The notes under the pieces are model-generated. The model did no database searches, was not told where the DNA came from, and saw nothing but the letters and a program-made list of their open reading frames with translations. 64,000 nt of DNA from Pigmentiphaga litoralis. GTDB lineage: Bacteria > Pseudomonadota > Gammaproteobacteria > Burkholderiales > Burkholderiaceae_B. The first letter of the stretch is position 1. Every line of letters begins with the position of its first letter. The stretch is taken from the NCBI RefSeq assembly GCF_014651835.1, contig NZ_BMXQ01000001.1:3757049-3821048 (forward strand), in the 5' to 3' direction. The position numbers and the translations under genes are program-made. Below are positions 28,410 to 37,721 of this stretch, piece by piece.

Positions 28410-30089
28410 ATGGACATGCAACGCACCATCCTCTGGATGATCTTCTCGCTCTCCCTCCTGTTCCTATGGGATGGATGGCAAAAATACAATGGACAGCCGT
28501 CCATGTTCGGCACGACGCCGGTCAAGACCGCGACCACCGACGCCAAGCCGCCGGTGACTGCGCCTGACGGCAGCATTCCGTCGGCCGCGCCTGGCGCGGT
28601 GGCCGGCAGCACCGCGGTGCCTGGCTCGGCCCCCGCGCCGGCGCCAGTCGAAGCCAAAGCTGAAAAGATCGTCGTCACGACCGACGTGCTGCGCCTGACC
28701 TTCGATACCCTGGGCGCCCAGATCGTCAAGGCCGAGCTGCTCAAGCAGCCCGACGTCGAAGACCAGACCAAGCCCACCGTGCTGCTCGACGAATCGGCCA
28801 GCCGCACCTACCTTGCCCAGAGCGGCGTGGTCGGTGCACCGGCAGGCGCGGCGTTCCCGACGCATCGCACCCTGTTCCGTCCCGTCACCGACGCGCGCCA
28901 GCTGTCGGGCGACGCCATGGACGTGTCGTTCGAAGCCGAAAGCGGCGGCGTCAAGGTCATCAAGACCTTCACGCTGCGCCAGGGCCGCTACGACATCGAC
29001 GTGCGCCACGACCTGTCCAACGTCAGCGATGCACCGCTTGCACCGTCGCTGTACCTGCAGCTGACGCGCGACGGCGGCAAGCCGCCCGGCGAAAGCCACT
29101 TCTACAGCACGTTCACAGGTCCGGCCATCTACACCTCGGAACACAAGTTCCAGAAGGTGCAGTTCAGCGACATCGACAAGAACAAGGCGACGTTCAACAA
29201 GGTCGCGAACGACGGCTGGCTGGGCATGGTGCAGCACTACTTTGCCGTGGCCTGGGTGCCGCCTGAAGGCGCGGCGCGCACGTACGACATGACCAAGCTC
29301 GACGGCAGCCTGTACGCCGTTCGCGCCGTGCAACCCGTGGGCACCCTGTCCCCGGGTACGGGCAACAGCGTCGAAGCCAAGCTCTGGATCGGTCCGCAAG
29401 ATCAGCAGGCCATGGCTGCGGTTGCCCAAGGCCTGGACCTGGTCGTCGACTACGGCTGGCTGACCATCATCGCCAAGCCCGTGTTCCTGCTCATGACCTG
29501 GCTGCACTCGATCCTGGCCAACTGGGGCTGGACCATCGTGGCGCTGACCGTGCTGATCAAGCTGGCCTTCTATCCCCTGTCGGCCGCCGGCTACCGTTCG
29601 ATGGCCCGCATGAAGAAGGTCACGCCGCGCATGACCGCGCTTCGCGACAAGTATAAGGACGATCGCACCAAGCTCAACACCGCGATGATGGAGCTGTACA
29701 AGAACGAGAAGATCAATCCGCTGGGCGGCTGCCTGCCGATGATCGTTCAGGTTCCGGTGTTCATCTCGCTGTACTGGGTGCTGCTGGCCTCGGTCGAAAT
29801 GCGCAATGCGCCGTGGATCGGCTGGGTGCGTGACCTGGCTTCGCCCGATCCCTTCTTCATCCTGCCTGCATTGATGATGGGCACGATGTTCCTGCAGATG
29901 CGCCTGAACCCGAAACCGCCGGACCCAATGCAAGCCAAGGTCATGATGTTCATGCCCCTGGTGTTCGGCGGCATGATGTTCTTCTTCCCGGCCGGCCTGG
30001 TGCTGTACTGGGTGGTGAACAACCTCTTGTCCATCGCCCAGCAATGGTATGTGGGCAAGCAGGCGGACAAGGCGCTGGCAGCAGCGTAA
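28410..30089 (+). CDS. yidC: Membrane protein insertase YidC
   Basis: A 559-residue inner-membrane insertase. The N-terminal anchor is MDMQRTILWMIFSLSLLFLW, then a Pro/Ala-rich linker (about residues 35-80) and the periplasmic beta-sandwich domain (about 85-350). The C-terminal OxaA core (about 355-559) includes VDYGWLTIIAKPVFLLMTWL, the helix around YPLSAAGYRSMARMKKVTPR, GGCLPMIVQVPVFISLYWVL and GLVLYWVVNNLLSIAQQW. The length and domain order are those of Gram-negative YidC. A hairpin terminator follows. Confidence 0.97.
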   Translation: MDMQRTILWMIFSLSLLFLWDGWQKYNGQPSMFGTTPVKTATTDAKPPVTAPDGSIPSAAPGAVAGSTAVPGSAPAPAPVEAKAEKIVVTTDVLRLTFDTLGAQIVKAELLKQPDVEDQTKPTVLLDESASRTYLAQSGVVGAPAGAAFPTHRTLFRPVTDARQLSGDAMDVSFEAESGGVKVIKTFTLRQGRYDIDVRHDLSNVSDAPLAPSLYLQLTRDGGKPPGESHFYSTFTGPAIYTSEHKFQKVQFSDIDKNKATFNKVANDGWLGMVQHYFAVAWVPPEGAARTYDMTKLDGSLYAVRAVQPVGTLSPGTGNSVEAKLWIGPQDQQAMAAVAQGLDLVVDYGWLTIIAKPVFLLMTWLHSILANWGWTIVALTVLIKLAFYPLSAAGYRSMARMKKVTPRMTALRDKYKDDRTKLNTAMMELYKNEKINPLGGCLPMIVQVPVFISLYWVLLASVEMRNAPWIGWVRDLASPDPFFILPALMMGTMFLQMRLNPKPPDPMQAKVMMFMPLVFGGMMFFFPAGLVLYWVVNNLLSIAQQWYVGKQADKALAAA

Positions 30090-30147
30090 TGTCGTAGGAT
30101 TGCCAAGCTGACCGGGTTCTTCGTTCGGACCCACTGTCAGTACACTT

Positions 30148-30184
30148 CACAGGCCGCCACGGTTTCCGGGCGGCCTGTGTTGTT
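30148..30184 (+). terminator. Hairpin terminator after yidC
   Basis: ACAGGCCGCC (30149-30158) pairs perfectly with GGCGGCCTGT (30169-30178), and CGG/CCG inside the loop can pair too; GTTGTTT follows. It separates yidC from mnmE. Confidence 0.7.
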
Positions 30185-30231
30185 TGCGGCGTCGTTTCCG
30201 TTGGCTTCGTTTTTCTCTTCAGGATCTTCCG

Positions 30232-31704
30232 ATGATTTCCGATCACGACCCTATCGTTGCGATTGCAACTGCTCCCGGCCGCGGCGGCATCGGCGTCGTG
30301 CGCGTGTCGTCGCCTGCCCGGCTGGATGCGTTGATTGAAGCGATTGTTGGCAGGCCGCTCACGCCGCGGCATGCGCACTTCCTGCCGTTCAAGGATGCCA
30401 ACGGCGTGCTGATCGATGAAGGCATCGCTTTGGCCTTTCCGGCGCCACATTCGTACACCGGCGAACACGTGGTCGAATTCCAGGGCCACGGTGGTCCGGT
30501 CGTGCTGCGGCGTTTGCTGGCGCGCTGCCTGGAAGCCGGGCGCGAGCAAGGCATCCGGCTGGCCGAGCCCGGAGAATTCACGCGGCGCGCCTTCCTGAAT
30601 GATCGTATGGACCTGGCCCAGGCCGAGGCCGTTGCGGACTTGATCGATGCGTCGTCTGAAGCGGCGGCGCGCAGTGCCGCGGCATCGATGACGGGTGCGT
30701 TTTCGGAGCAGGTGACTGGCCTCGCCGACCGCATCGTGCACCTGCGCATGCTGGTTGAAGCGACCCTGGATTTTCCCGAAGAAGAGATCGAGTTCCTGGA
30801 AAAGTATCAGGCCCGCAGCGTGCTCGATGCGATCGCGTCGGACCTGTCGCACCTGCTTGCCCAGGCGCGCCAGGGCGCGATCCTGCGCGAAGGGTTGCAC
30901 GTGGTGCTGGCCGGCCAGCCCAACGTCGGCAAATCGAGCTTGCTCAATGCGCTGGCCGGCTTCGAAGCCGCCATCGTCACGCCGATTGCGGGGACCACCC
31001 GCGACAAGGTCGTGCAGCAGATCACGATCGAAGGCGTGCCGCTGCACATCGTCGATACCGCAGGCTTGCGCGAGACGACGGATACGGTCGAGCAGATCGG
31101 CATTGCGCGGACGTGGGCCGAGATCGAACAGGCCGATGTGATCTTGCACCTGCTGGATGCGACGCAGCCGCAGCCTGAGCTGGATGCGGCGATCACGTCG
31201 CGCTTGCCAGCCAGGACGCCGGTGCTTGAGATTATCAACAAGATGGATCTGGTTGAGGGCGGCAACGATGGGGCGCGGGATAGCGCAGGGGATGCTGTTG
31301 ATGCCCGCGCTGATGCCCGCATTGATGCCAACGTCGTCGCAGGCGGCGCCCCGGGGGTCGATGTCAACGCCAATGTCGCCGGCCACCCCGCCAAGCGCCT
31401 GGGCATCTCGGCATTGACGGGAGAAGGGCTCGATACGCTGCGGCAGGAGTTGCTCGCCATCGCCGGCTGGAACCCGTCAGGCGAATCGCCCTACCTGGCG
31501 CGCGAACGGCATATCCAGGCCCTGCTGCAGGCCGCCGGGCACCTGGAGATCGCCGGCGAGCATGCCGCGCTGAGCGATCGGGTGCTGGATCTGTTTGCCG
31601 AGGAATTGCGCTTGGCGCACGGCGCGTTGACGTCGATCACCGGAGAGTTCACGAGTGATGATCTGCTGGGGGTCATCTTTTCGCGCTTCTGTATTGGAAA
31701 GTGA
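30232..31704 (+). CDS. mnmE: tRNA modification GTPase MnmE
   Basis: A 490-residue GTPase that, with MnmG, makes the 5-carboxymethylaminomethyl group on wobble uridine. The ATG at 30232 ([21 protein letters not shown]) begins the folate-binding N-domain. The G domain has [14 protein letters not shown] (about 228-241), DTAGLRE and NKMD, and the C-terminus is the catalytic-cysteine tail FCIGK. Odd feature: about 35 extra residues (about 341-376) sit between NKMDLVEGG and the G5 segment ISALTGEG, built of repeats such as [14 protein letters not shown]; this accounts for the excess over E. coli MnmE (454). The partner mnmG is 28 kb away at 59402. Confidence 0.96.
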   Translation: MISDHDPIVAIATAPGRGGIGVVRVSSPARLDALIEAIVGRPLTPRHAHFLPFKDANGVLIDEGIALAFPAPHSYTGEHVVEFQGHGGPVVLRRLLARCLEAGREQGIRLAEPGEFTRRAFLNDRMDLAQAEAVADLIDASSEAAARSAAASMTGAFSEQVTGLADRIVHLRMLVEATLDFPEEEIEFLEKYQARSVLDAIASDLSHLLAQARQGAILREGLHVVLAGQPNVGKSSLLNALAGFEAAIVTPIAGTTRDKVVQQITIEGVPLHIVDTAGLRETTDTVEQIGIARTWAEIEQADVILHLLDATQPQPELDAAITSRLPARTPVLEIINKMDLVEGGNDGARDSAGDAVDARADARIDANVVAGGAPGVDVNANVAGHPAKRLGISALTGEGLDTLRQELLAIAGWNPSGESPYLARERHIQALLQAAGHLEIAGEHAALSDRVLDLFAEELRLAHGALTSITGEFTSDDLLGVIFSRFCIGK

Positions 31705-31812
31705 TCGCGGTGCTTTCACGTCGTGGATTGCATGGACGTCGCGGCTTGCATGGCCCGACACGGCAATGGTCCACCACGCTGTCGGACCCTTGCGCCGGGA
31801 CCCGGACAACTG

Positions 31813-32505
31813 ATGTCCCGCGCTGAACGTCTCCTCTCCCTCATGCAGCATCTGCGCGGCCACAAACATCCGGTGACCGGGACGACGCTCGCGGCGCAGA
31901 TGGGCATCAGCGTGCGTACGCTGTACCGCGACATTGCGAGCCTGCAGGCGCAGGGCGCCGACATCACGGGCGAGCCGGGGGTGGGGTATGTGCTCAAGCC
32001 CGGCTATCTGCTGCCGCCGTTGATGTTTTCGGTGACCGAGCTGGAAGCCTTGGTGCTGGGCATGCGGTGGGTCAATCGCAGCACCGATGACGAACTGGGT
32101 GCGGCGGCGAAGCAGGCGATGGCCAAGATTTCGTCGGTGTTGCCGGCCGAGATGCGGCGCGAGCTGGACGCCAACACCTTGCTGGTGGGGCCGCGCGCCG
32201 ATCCGCCCGGGTTGACCGAGCATCTACCGCAATTGCGGGACGCGATCCGGCGCGAACGCAAGCTGGATATCGACTACACCGACGCGAATGGGGCGGCCAG
32301 TTCGCGCACCATCTGGCCGTTTGCACTCGGCTTTTTCGAGCGGCAACGGGTCGTGGTCGCGTGGTGCGAGACGCGCGAGGGCTTCCGGCATTTTCGCGCG
32401 GATCGCCTGGTCAGCCTGACGACGCAGAACGTGCGCTACCCGCAGCGCCGGCTGGGCTTGCTGAAGCGGTGGCGCGCCGAGATGGGGATCACGGGCGAGC
32501 AGTGA
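31813..32505 (+). CDS. YafY-type HTH/WYL-domain transcriptional regulator
   Basis: A 230-residue regulator starting MSRAERLLSLMQHLRGHKHP at 31813. A DeoR-like helix-turn-helix is seen in TTLAAQMGISVRTLYRDIAS (residues about 24-43), then the WYL-type domain: IDYTDANG, RTIWPFALGFFERQRVVVAW and FRHFRADRLVSL. WYL domains sense nucleic acid or nucleotide ligands. The VOC protein gene 115 bases downstream on the same strand is its probable target, a common pairing in Proteobacteria (inference). Confidence 0.9.
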   Translation: MSRAERLLSLMQHLRGHKHPVTGTTLAAQMGISVRTLYRDIASLQAQGADITGEPGVGYVLKPGYLLPPLMFSVTELEALVLGMRWVNRSTDDELGAAAKQAMAKISSVLPAEMRRELDANTLLVGPRADPPGLTEHLPQLRDAIRRERKLDIDYTDANGAASSRTIWPFALGFFERQRVVVAWCETREGFRHFRADRLVSLTTQNVRYPQRRLGLLKRWRAEMGITGEQ

Positions 32506-32620
32506 TCCTGCCCCGTTCACTACTGACAGAATCTGTCAGTGGTCTGGAAGAAGATAAGACCCTGCACTGAGACGAACCCGTCGGATCAGCGCGGTCCTTA
32601 TTCCCCTTCCGGAGCCTTCC

Positions 32621-32992
32621 ATGCCTGTCCCTTCCATGACCATTCTGTATGTCGACAACGCCGAACAGAGCGGGGCGTTCTATGCGCGCCTGCTCGGCCA
32701 GCAACCGATCGAAGCGTCCACTACATTCCTGCTTTTTGTTCTTGCCAATGGCCTGAAGCTGGGCCTGTGGTCCAAACACACGTGCACGCCGGCGCCGGCC
32801 ACCACCGGCGGTGGGTCGGAACTGGCCATGGTCGTCGACGACAGGGCCGCGGTGGACGCGCTGTATCAAAGCTGGTCGGCGGCCGGTATGACGGTGCTGC
32901 AGTCGCCCGTGCTGCTCGACTTCGGCTACACCTTCGTGGTCGCCGATCCCGACGGCCACCGTGTGCGTGTTTACACGATGATCGAGGCCTGA
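32621..32992 (+). CDS. VOC (glyoxalase/bleomycin-resistance fold) family protein
   Basis: A 123-residue single-domain VOC protein. It starts MPVPSMTILYVDNAEQSGAF, then YARLLGQQP, and ends VVADPDGHRVRVYTMIE, the typical last strand of the fold with a metal-ligand-like Glu at the end of the second beta-alpha-beta-beta-beta unit. Phage and plasmid PhnB-like proteins share this look. The substrate is unknown. It is probably controlled by the WYL regulator upstream. Confidence 0.85.
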   Translation: MPVPSMTILYVDNAEQSGAFYARLLGQQPIEASTTFLLFVLANGLKLGLWSKHTCTPAPATTGGGSELAMVVDDRAAVDALYQSWSAAGMTVLQSPVLLDFGYTFVVADPDGHRVRVYTMIEA

Positions 32993-33090
32993 CACACCGC
33001 CAGGCATGACAACGCGAGCCACCCCCGGCGTGTGCTCGCCAATCGCTTCCGTCCAGGTGACGTTCATTGCATAGTCCCGAACGCGTTCAA

Positions 33091-33117
33091 TTTCGAGCAT
33101 GTTCGATTTCGAGCATG
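33091..33117. repeat. Direct repeat TTTCGAGCATG, 16-bp period, upstream of the GntR gene
   Basis: Two exact 11-bp copies at 33091-33101 and 33107-33117, about 105 bases before the GntR start. With a helical-turn-and-a-half period this could be a regulator binding site. Confidence 0.6.
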
Positions 33118-33221
33118 CATCACATTGGTGCCCGGGTTTTCGCCCGCGTTACCGCTTCAATTGGTGCTTGACTATGCAAGTCTAGCCAACATAAAGTCGG
33201 GACATGCCTTAGCGAGATGTC

Positions 33222-33986
33222 ATGTCCCCGACACATTCTGCCGCGCTGCAAGCCCCGTACGCCCGCATCAAGATGCATGTCCTGAGCAGGATCGATTCAG
33301 GCGAGTGGGAGGTCAGTGCGCGAGTGCCCTCGGAACATCAACTTGCCGCGGAATTTGGTGTGTCGCGCATGACCGCGCGGCGCGCCATTCTTGAACTGAC
33401 GCAAGACGGCGTATTGATGCGCAGCCAGGGCATCGGCACCTTCGTGGCGGACCGCAAGCCGATGCTGTCGGTGCTCGAGGTGCGCAACATTGCCGACGAA
33501 ATCGCCGAGCGCGGCCATCGCTACAGCAACCAGGTGATCGTGCTCAAAACTGAGCAGGCTTCAGAAGTCATGGCCCTGTACCTGGGCGTGGCGACCGGCT
33601 CGCCCATCCATCATTCCATCATCGTGCACCTGGACAACCAGGTGCCGGTGCAGCTGGAAGACCGCTATACCAATCCCGCGGTGGCGCCCGACTATCTGCT
33701 ACAGGACTTCACCCAGCAGACCCCCAACGCCTACCTGTCACGCGTGGCTCCCTTGGGCGCGGCGGAGCACACGGTGGAAGCCGTGACCCCGTCGGCCGAG
33801 ATGGCAGAGTGGCTCGCATTGGCGCCTGGCGAAGCGTGCCTGCAAGTCAATCGCCGCACGTGGTCGCAGGGCGAGGTCGCGACCTTTGCACGGCTGATTC
33901 ATCCGGGCTCGCGGTACCGCCTGGGCGGGGGTATGGTGGTGCTGCAACCGCAGCAGGGAAAAGCCGCGTTCAAGCGCGTGCGTTGA
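33222..33986 (+). CDS. GntR-family regulator, HutC/UTRA subfamily
   Basis: A 254-residue repressor-type protein. Residues 12-78 are a GntR winged helix (PYARIKMHVLSRIDSGEW, VPSEHQLAAEFGVSRMTARR, LTQDGVLMRSQGIGTFV). The UTRA ligand domain follows (about 95-240), with PIHHSIIVHLDNQVPVQLED and the YTNP segment, ending TFARLIHPGSRYRLGG. This layout is that of HutC, the histidine-utilisation repressor, but no hut genes are nearby. Its likely target is either itself or the Bug-OCD-UbiD operon 240 bases downstream on the same strand. Confidence 0.9.
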   Translation: MSPTHSAALQAPYARIKMHVLSRIDSGEWEVSARVPSEHQLAAEFGVSRMTARRAILELTQDGVLMRSQGIGTFVADRKPMLSVLEVRNIADEIAERGHRYSNQVIVLKTEQASEVMALYLGVATGSPIHHSIIVHLDNQVPVQLEDRYTNPAVAPDYLLQDFTQQTPNAYLSRVAPLGAAEHTVEAVTPSAEMAEWLALAPGEACLQVNRRTWSQGEVATFARLIHPGSRYRLGGGMVVLQPQQGKAAFKRVR

Positions 33987-34224
33987 TCTGAAGCCGTCCG
34001 GCACCCCCGCGCAAGCACCGCATCGTCGCCACCCGCATCCTCGGCAACTTACCCTCGGCACCCCCGCATTCCGCACCACCCACTTCCTAACTACCCGCAT
34101 ATCGCTCCACCCGATCAAAGAAACCGGCCCGACCGGCGCACGGGAGACACAGTGTTTACGCATCACCATCCGGCCTGGCCTGAAGGGTCGTGCCGGCAAG
34201 CATCTTGTCAATCTGGAGAGTCAC

Positions 34225-35223
34225 ATGAAAGCAGGGATCAAGACCGTCGCCCGCATCGTTGCGCTGGCATCCGGGATCGCAGCCACCGCAGGCCTTGCCG
34301 CCAGCGCGTCCGCCGCCGAACCCTTCCCGAACAAGCCCGTCCGCATCATCGTGCCATTCGGCCCGGCGGGGATTGCCGACAGCCTGCCACGCATCGTCGG
34401 ACAGCGATTGTCCGAACAATGGGGCGTTCCGGTGATCGTGGAGAACCGTGCAGGCGCGGCGGGCAACATCGGCATGGAAGCGGGCGCCCGCGCGGCGCCT
34501 GACGGCTACACGATGACCCTGGCGCCATCGGGCAACCTGACCGTGAACCCGCTGCTGTTTCCCAAGCTGACCTTCAACACGGCAAAGGACCTGTCGCCCG
34601 TGACGGTGCTGGCGACGTCGCCCAACGTGCTGGTCGTGAACGCGTCCTTGCCCGTCAAGACGATGCCCGAGCTGATCGCGTACGCCAAGGCGCATCCCGG
34701 CAAGCTCAATTACTCGTCGCCGGGCACCGGCACCGGCGCCCACCTGGCAGGTGAACTGCTGAACATCAGCGCCGGCATCGACGCCGTCCACGTGCCCTAC
34801 AACGCGATGGCAGCGGCTGTGAACGACGTGCTGAGCGGCCAGGTGCAGATGATGTTCGCCGGCGTCTCGACCATCGTGCAGCACGTGCAGTCGGGCCGCC
34901 TGCGCGCCCTGGCCGTGGCTGGGCCCAAGCGGCTGGCGGTGCTGCCCGACGTGCCCACCGTGATCGAAAGCGGCTACCCCGGATTCGACGTGACCTCGTG
35001 GTACGGGCTGGTCGTGCCGTCTGCCACGCCCGCCCCCATCGTGCAGAAACTGCAGCAGGACATTGCAAGCGCGTTGAAGCAGGACGACATCAAGGCCAAG
35101 TTTGCCGCGATGGGTGTCGACCCGCTGGGCAATACGCCGGCCGAGTTCGGCCGCATGATCCAGGTCGAAACCAAGAAGTGGACGGACATCGTCCGCCAAG
35201 CCAACATCCAACCGCTGGAGTAA
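34225..35223 (+). CDS. Bug-family tripartite tricarboxylate transporter substrate-binding protein
   Basis: A 332-residue periplasmic receptor with signal peptide (MKAGIKTVARIVALASGIAA ... SASAAE) and family blocks NKPVRIIVPFGPAGIADSLP, ENRAGAAGNIGMEAGARAAP, DGYTMTLAPSGNLTVNP, LNYSSPGTGTGAHLAGELL and VHVPYNAMAAAVNDVLSGQV. GGAGAG precedes the ATG. It is first of three closely spaced genes (7 and 30 bases to the next two), with an ornithine cyclodeaminase-like protein and a UbiD decarboxylase, so its ligand is probably the carboxylic acid that pathway consumes. Confidence 0.93.
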   Translation: MKAGIKTVARIVALASGIAATAGLAASASAAEPFPNKPVRIIVPFGPAGIADSLPRIVGQRLSEQWGVPVIVENRAGAAGNIGMEAGARAAPDGYTMTLAPSGNLTVNPLLFPKLTFNTAKDLSPVTVLATSPNVLVVNASLPVKTMPELIAYAKAHPGKLNYSSPGTGTGAHLAGELLNISAGIDAVHVPYNAMAAAVNDVLSGQVQMMFAGVSTIVQHVQSGRLRALAVAGPKRLAVLPDVPTVIESGYPGFDVTSWYGLVVPSATPAPIVQKLQQDIASALKQDDIKAKFAAMGVDPLGNTPAEFGRMIQVETKKWTDIVRQANIQPLE

Positions 35224-35230
35224 GCGCGCC

Positions 35231-36235
35231 ATGCAATCCATAGACATCACTTATCTGAACGGCCCGGACGTCAAGGCGCTTGCGCTGACGGACGCCGAAA
35301 TCCTGGCTGCCGTCGAATCAGCGCTCGATGCGCAGGGCCGCGGCGAGACGGTCATCGAACCGCGCATGCACCTGGTGCCGGAATCGTCCGACAAGGGGCA
35401 CTTCAATGTGCTGCGCGGCTACATCAAGCCTCTGCACGTGGCTGGCGTCAAGGTGGTCAGCGACTTCGTCGACAACTACAAGGTCGGCCTGCCGTCGGAA
35501 ATGGCGCTGCTCAACCTGTTCGATCCGGACACCGGCAAGCCCCTGGCCGTGGTTGACGCCACTGCCATCACCGACATGCGCACGGGCGCCATGACGGCGC
35601 TCGGGGCCAAGCACCTGGCGCGCAAGAACAGCAAGATCCTTGGCCACATCGGCGCGCGCGGCACGTCGTACTGGAACGTGCGGCTGCTCGACAGCCTGTA
35701 CGACTTCGATGAGATCCGCGTGCATTCGCGCCGCCCGGAAAGCCGTGAAGCGTTTGCGGCGCGGCTGGAGCAGGATCTGGGCAAGCCCATCATCGTGACG
35801 ACGGATTGGGAGTCGTGCGTGCGTGGGGCCGACATCGTGGTGGAGGCCTCGCGCCTGCCCGAGCCGACACCGATGCTCAAGACGGAATGGATCAAACCCG
35901 GCGCCTTCGTCGTGCCCTACGGCACGATGAGCGCCGTCGAATTGTCGCTGACCGATATCATGAGCAAGATGGTGGTGGATGACTGGGGCCAGTGCCGCAA
36001 GGGCCTGCCCTTCGGCGCGCTGCGGCCGCATGTCGAGAGCGACCGCCTGAGCGAACAGAACCTGCATGCCGAACTGGGCCAGATCGTGGCAGGCAAGAAG
36101 TCCGGCCGCGAACGCGACGACGAGACCATCCTGTTCTGGCATCGCGGCCTGTCGACCACCGACATTGCGCTCGGCCACGCCATGCTGGTCAAGGCCCGTG
36201 CGATGGGCCTCGGCCAGACACTTAAGTTCGCCTGA
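35231..36235 (+). CDS. Ornithine cyclodeaminase/mu-crystallin family protein
   Basis: A 334-residue NAD(P)-binding protein. Recognisable segments are EPRMHLVPE, HFNVLRGYIKPLHVAGVKVV with KVVSDFVDNYKVGLPS, LAVVDATAITDMRTGAMTAL (the family's ITxxRTGA block), then a Rossmann fold from LGHIGARGTSYWNVRLL. The family includes ornithine cyclodeaminase, ketimine reductases and alanine dehydrogenases, so the substrate is probably an imino or amino acid. The dinucleotide site reads GARGTS rather than the usual GxGxQA. Position between a Bug receptor and UbiD suggests catabolism of a nitrogen-containing aromatic or heterocyclic acid, but this is speculative. Confidence 0.88.
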   Translation: MQSIDITYLNGPDVKALALTDAEILAAVESALDAQGRGETVIEPRMHLVPESSDKGHFNVLRGYIKPLHVAGVKVVSDFVDNYKVGLPSEMALLNLFDPDTGKPLAVVDATAITDMRTGAMTALGAKHLARKNSKILGHIGARGTSYWNVRLLDSLYDFDEIRVHSRRPESREAFAARLEQDLGKPIIVTTDWESCVRGADIVVEASRLPEPTPMLKTEWIKPGAFVVPYGTMSAVELSLTDIMSKMVVDDWGQCRKGLPFGALRPHVESDRLSEQNLHAELGQIVAGKKSGRERDDETILFWHRGLSTTDIALGHAMLVKARAMGLGQTLKFA

Positions 36236-36265
36236 TTCCGCATTTCCCTAGCCGAGGCCGCCACC

Positions 36266-37660
36266 ATGGATACCGCCACGCCCCAGTACGACAAGCAGGA
36301 CCTTCGCAGCTTCCTGACGCAGTACGAAGCAAGCCATCCAGACCAGGTGATGCGCGTCTCGCAACCGGTTGCGCTCGATTACGACACCGTGGCGCTGGCC
36401 TTCGAACTTGAAGCACGCAAGCAGAGCCCGGTGCTGATCTTCGACAACGTGACCGGCTCGCGGTTTCCGGTGCTGATGAACCTGTTCGGCGCGCGTGACC
36501 GCTACGCCGCGGCCCTGGGCGTGACCGTGCAGCAGCTGCCGCAGGCCTGGGCATCGACCGACACCCGGCCGCTTCCTCCGGATGTCCTGACAACCGGACC
36601 GATCAAGGACGTGGTCCTGACGGGCGACGATGTCGACCTCGGCTACCTGCCCATCATGCGCAATTTTGTGGAAGACGGCGGCCCGTACGTGACCAACGCG
36701 ATGTTCATCGCCAGGGACCCGGAAACGGGTGTGCGCAACGCGTCCTTCCACCGGCTGCATGTCAAAGGCAAGACCCGCTTCGGCACCAGCCTGCACAGCC
36801 GCCGTCATCTGTGGAATTACGCGCGCAAGGCCAAGGCAATGGGCCTGACCGAGCTGCCGGTGGTGGTCGTGATCGGCTGCCATCCGCTCATCACGATCGG
36901 GTCCGGCTTGTGGAAGGGTCCGATCGATGCGGACGAGTACGAAGCCGCGGGGGGCTTTCTGGGCGAACCGCTCAAGGTAGTGGAAGGCGTGACGGGTCCG
37001 GTCGACATTCCTGCGTTTGCCGAGATCGCGATCGAAGGGCGCCTGCTGCTCGATGCCGATGAAGACGAAGGGCCGTTCGGCGAGTTCACGGGCTATGCGT
37101 CCGAGCGGTCGACGCGCCATGCCTTGGAGGTGACCGCCATTCTGCACCGCAAGGACGCCTTCTATCACACGATCGTGGGCGGGATGTCCGATGAACACAC
37201 GATGCTGCTGGGCATCTCGCAAGAGGCGCGGCAGCTCAAGACGCTGCGGGTGCAGTACCCCAACGTGACCGCCGTGCACTACCCCAAGTCCGGGACCTGC
37301 CTGCTGCATGTGTATGTGTCGGTCAAGGACCCGGCGCCCGGCGAAGCCCGCAACATTGCGCTGGCGGCCCTGGGCGACAACCTGAGCCTGAAGCTGGTGG
37401 TGGTCGTTGACGATGACATCGATGTGTTCAACGAGCAGCAAGTGATCTGGGCGATGGCCACGCGTTTCCAGGCGGACACCGACACCGACACCATCAAGGT
37501 CGGCATGGGGGCGATCCTGGACCCGTCCAACCATGCGGGGCAGACCGCCAAGCTGATCATTGACGCCACGATCAAGAAAAAGCCCTTCCCCCGCAGGCAC
37601 TCCTTGCCCCGGGAGTCCACCGAGGAAGCGCGCCGTCTGGCCGATGCGCTGCTGAAATAG
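36266..37660 (+). CDS. UbiD-family (prenylated-FMN) decarboxylase
   Basis: A 464-residue non-oxidative decarboxylase of the UbiD superfamily. Typical segments are RVSQPVALDYDTVALAFELE, FDNVTGSRFPVLMNLFGARD, GPYVTNAMFIARDPETGVRN followed by SFHRLHVKGKTRFG, and the catalytic-acid block LLDADEDEGPFGEFTGYASE (about residues 264-283). It needs prenylated FMN made by UbiX, which is not in this window. The gene follows the ornithine-cyclodeaminase-like gene by 30 bases in the same operon. Substrate type is probably an aromatic or unsaturated carboxylate; it is not necessarily the ubiquinone enzyme, since it is shorter and in a catabolic setting. Confidence 0.92.
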   Translation: MDTATPQYDKQDLRSFLTQYEASHPDQVMRVSQPVALDYDTVALAFELEARKQSPVLIFDNVTGSRFPVLMNLFGARDRYAAALGVTVQQLPQAWASTDTRPLPPDVLTTGPIKDVVLTGDDVDLGYLPIMRNFVEDGGPYVTNAMFIARDPETGVRNASFHRLHVKGKTRFGTSLHSRRHLWNYARKAKAMGLTELPVVVVIGCHPLITIGSGLWKGPIDADEYEAAGGFLGEPLKVVEGVTGPVDIPAFAEIAIEGRLLLDADEDEGPFGEFTGYASERSTRHALEVTAILHRKDAFYHTIVGGMSDEHTMLLGISQEARQLKTLRVQYPNVTAVHYPKSGTCLLHVYVSVKDPAPGEARNIALAALGDNLSLKLVVVVDDDIDVFNEQQVIWAMATRFQADTDTDTIKVGMGAILDPSNHAGQTAKLIIDATIKKKPFPRRHSLPRESTEEARRLADALLK

Positions 37661-37721
37661 TTGAGGACTGCAAGGGTTTGTCCGATGCCCTGACCAGACG
37701 CAAGGCTCCCTATACTGCCGC

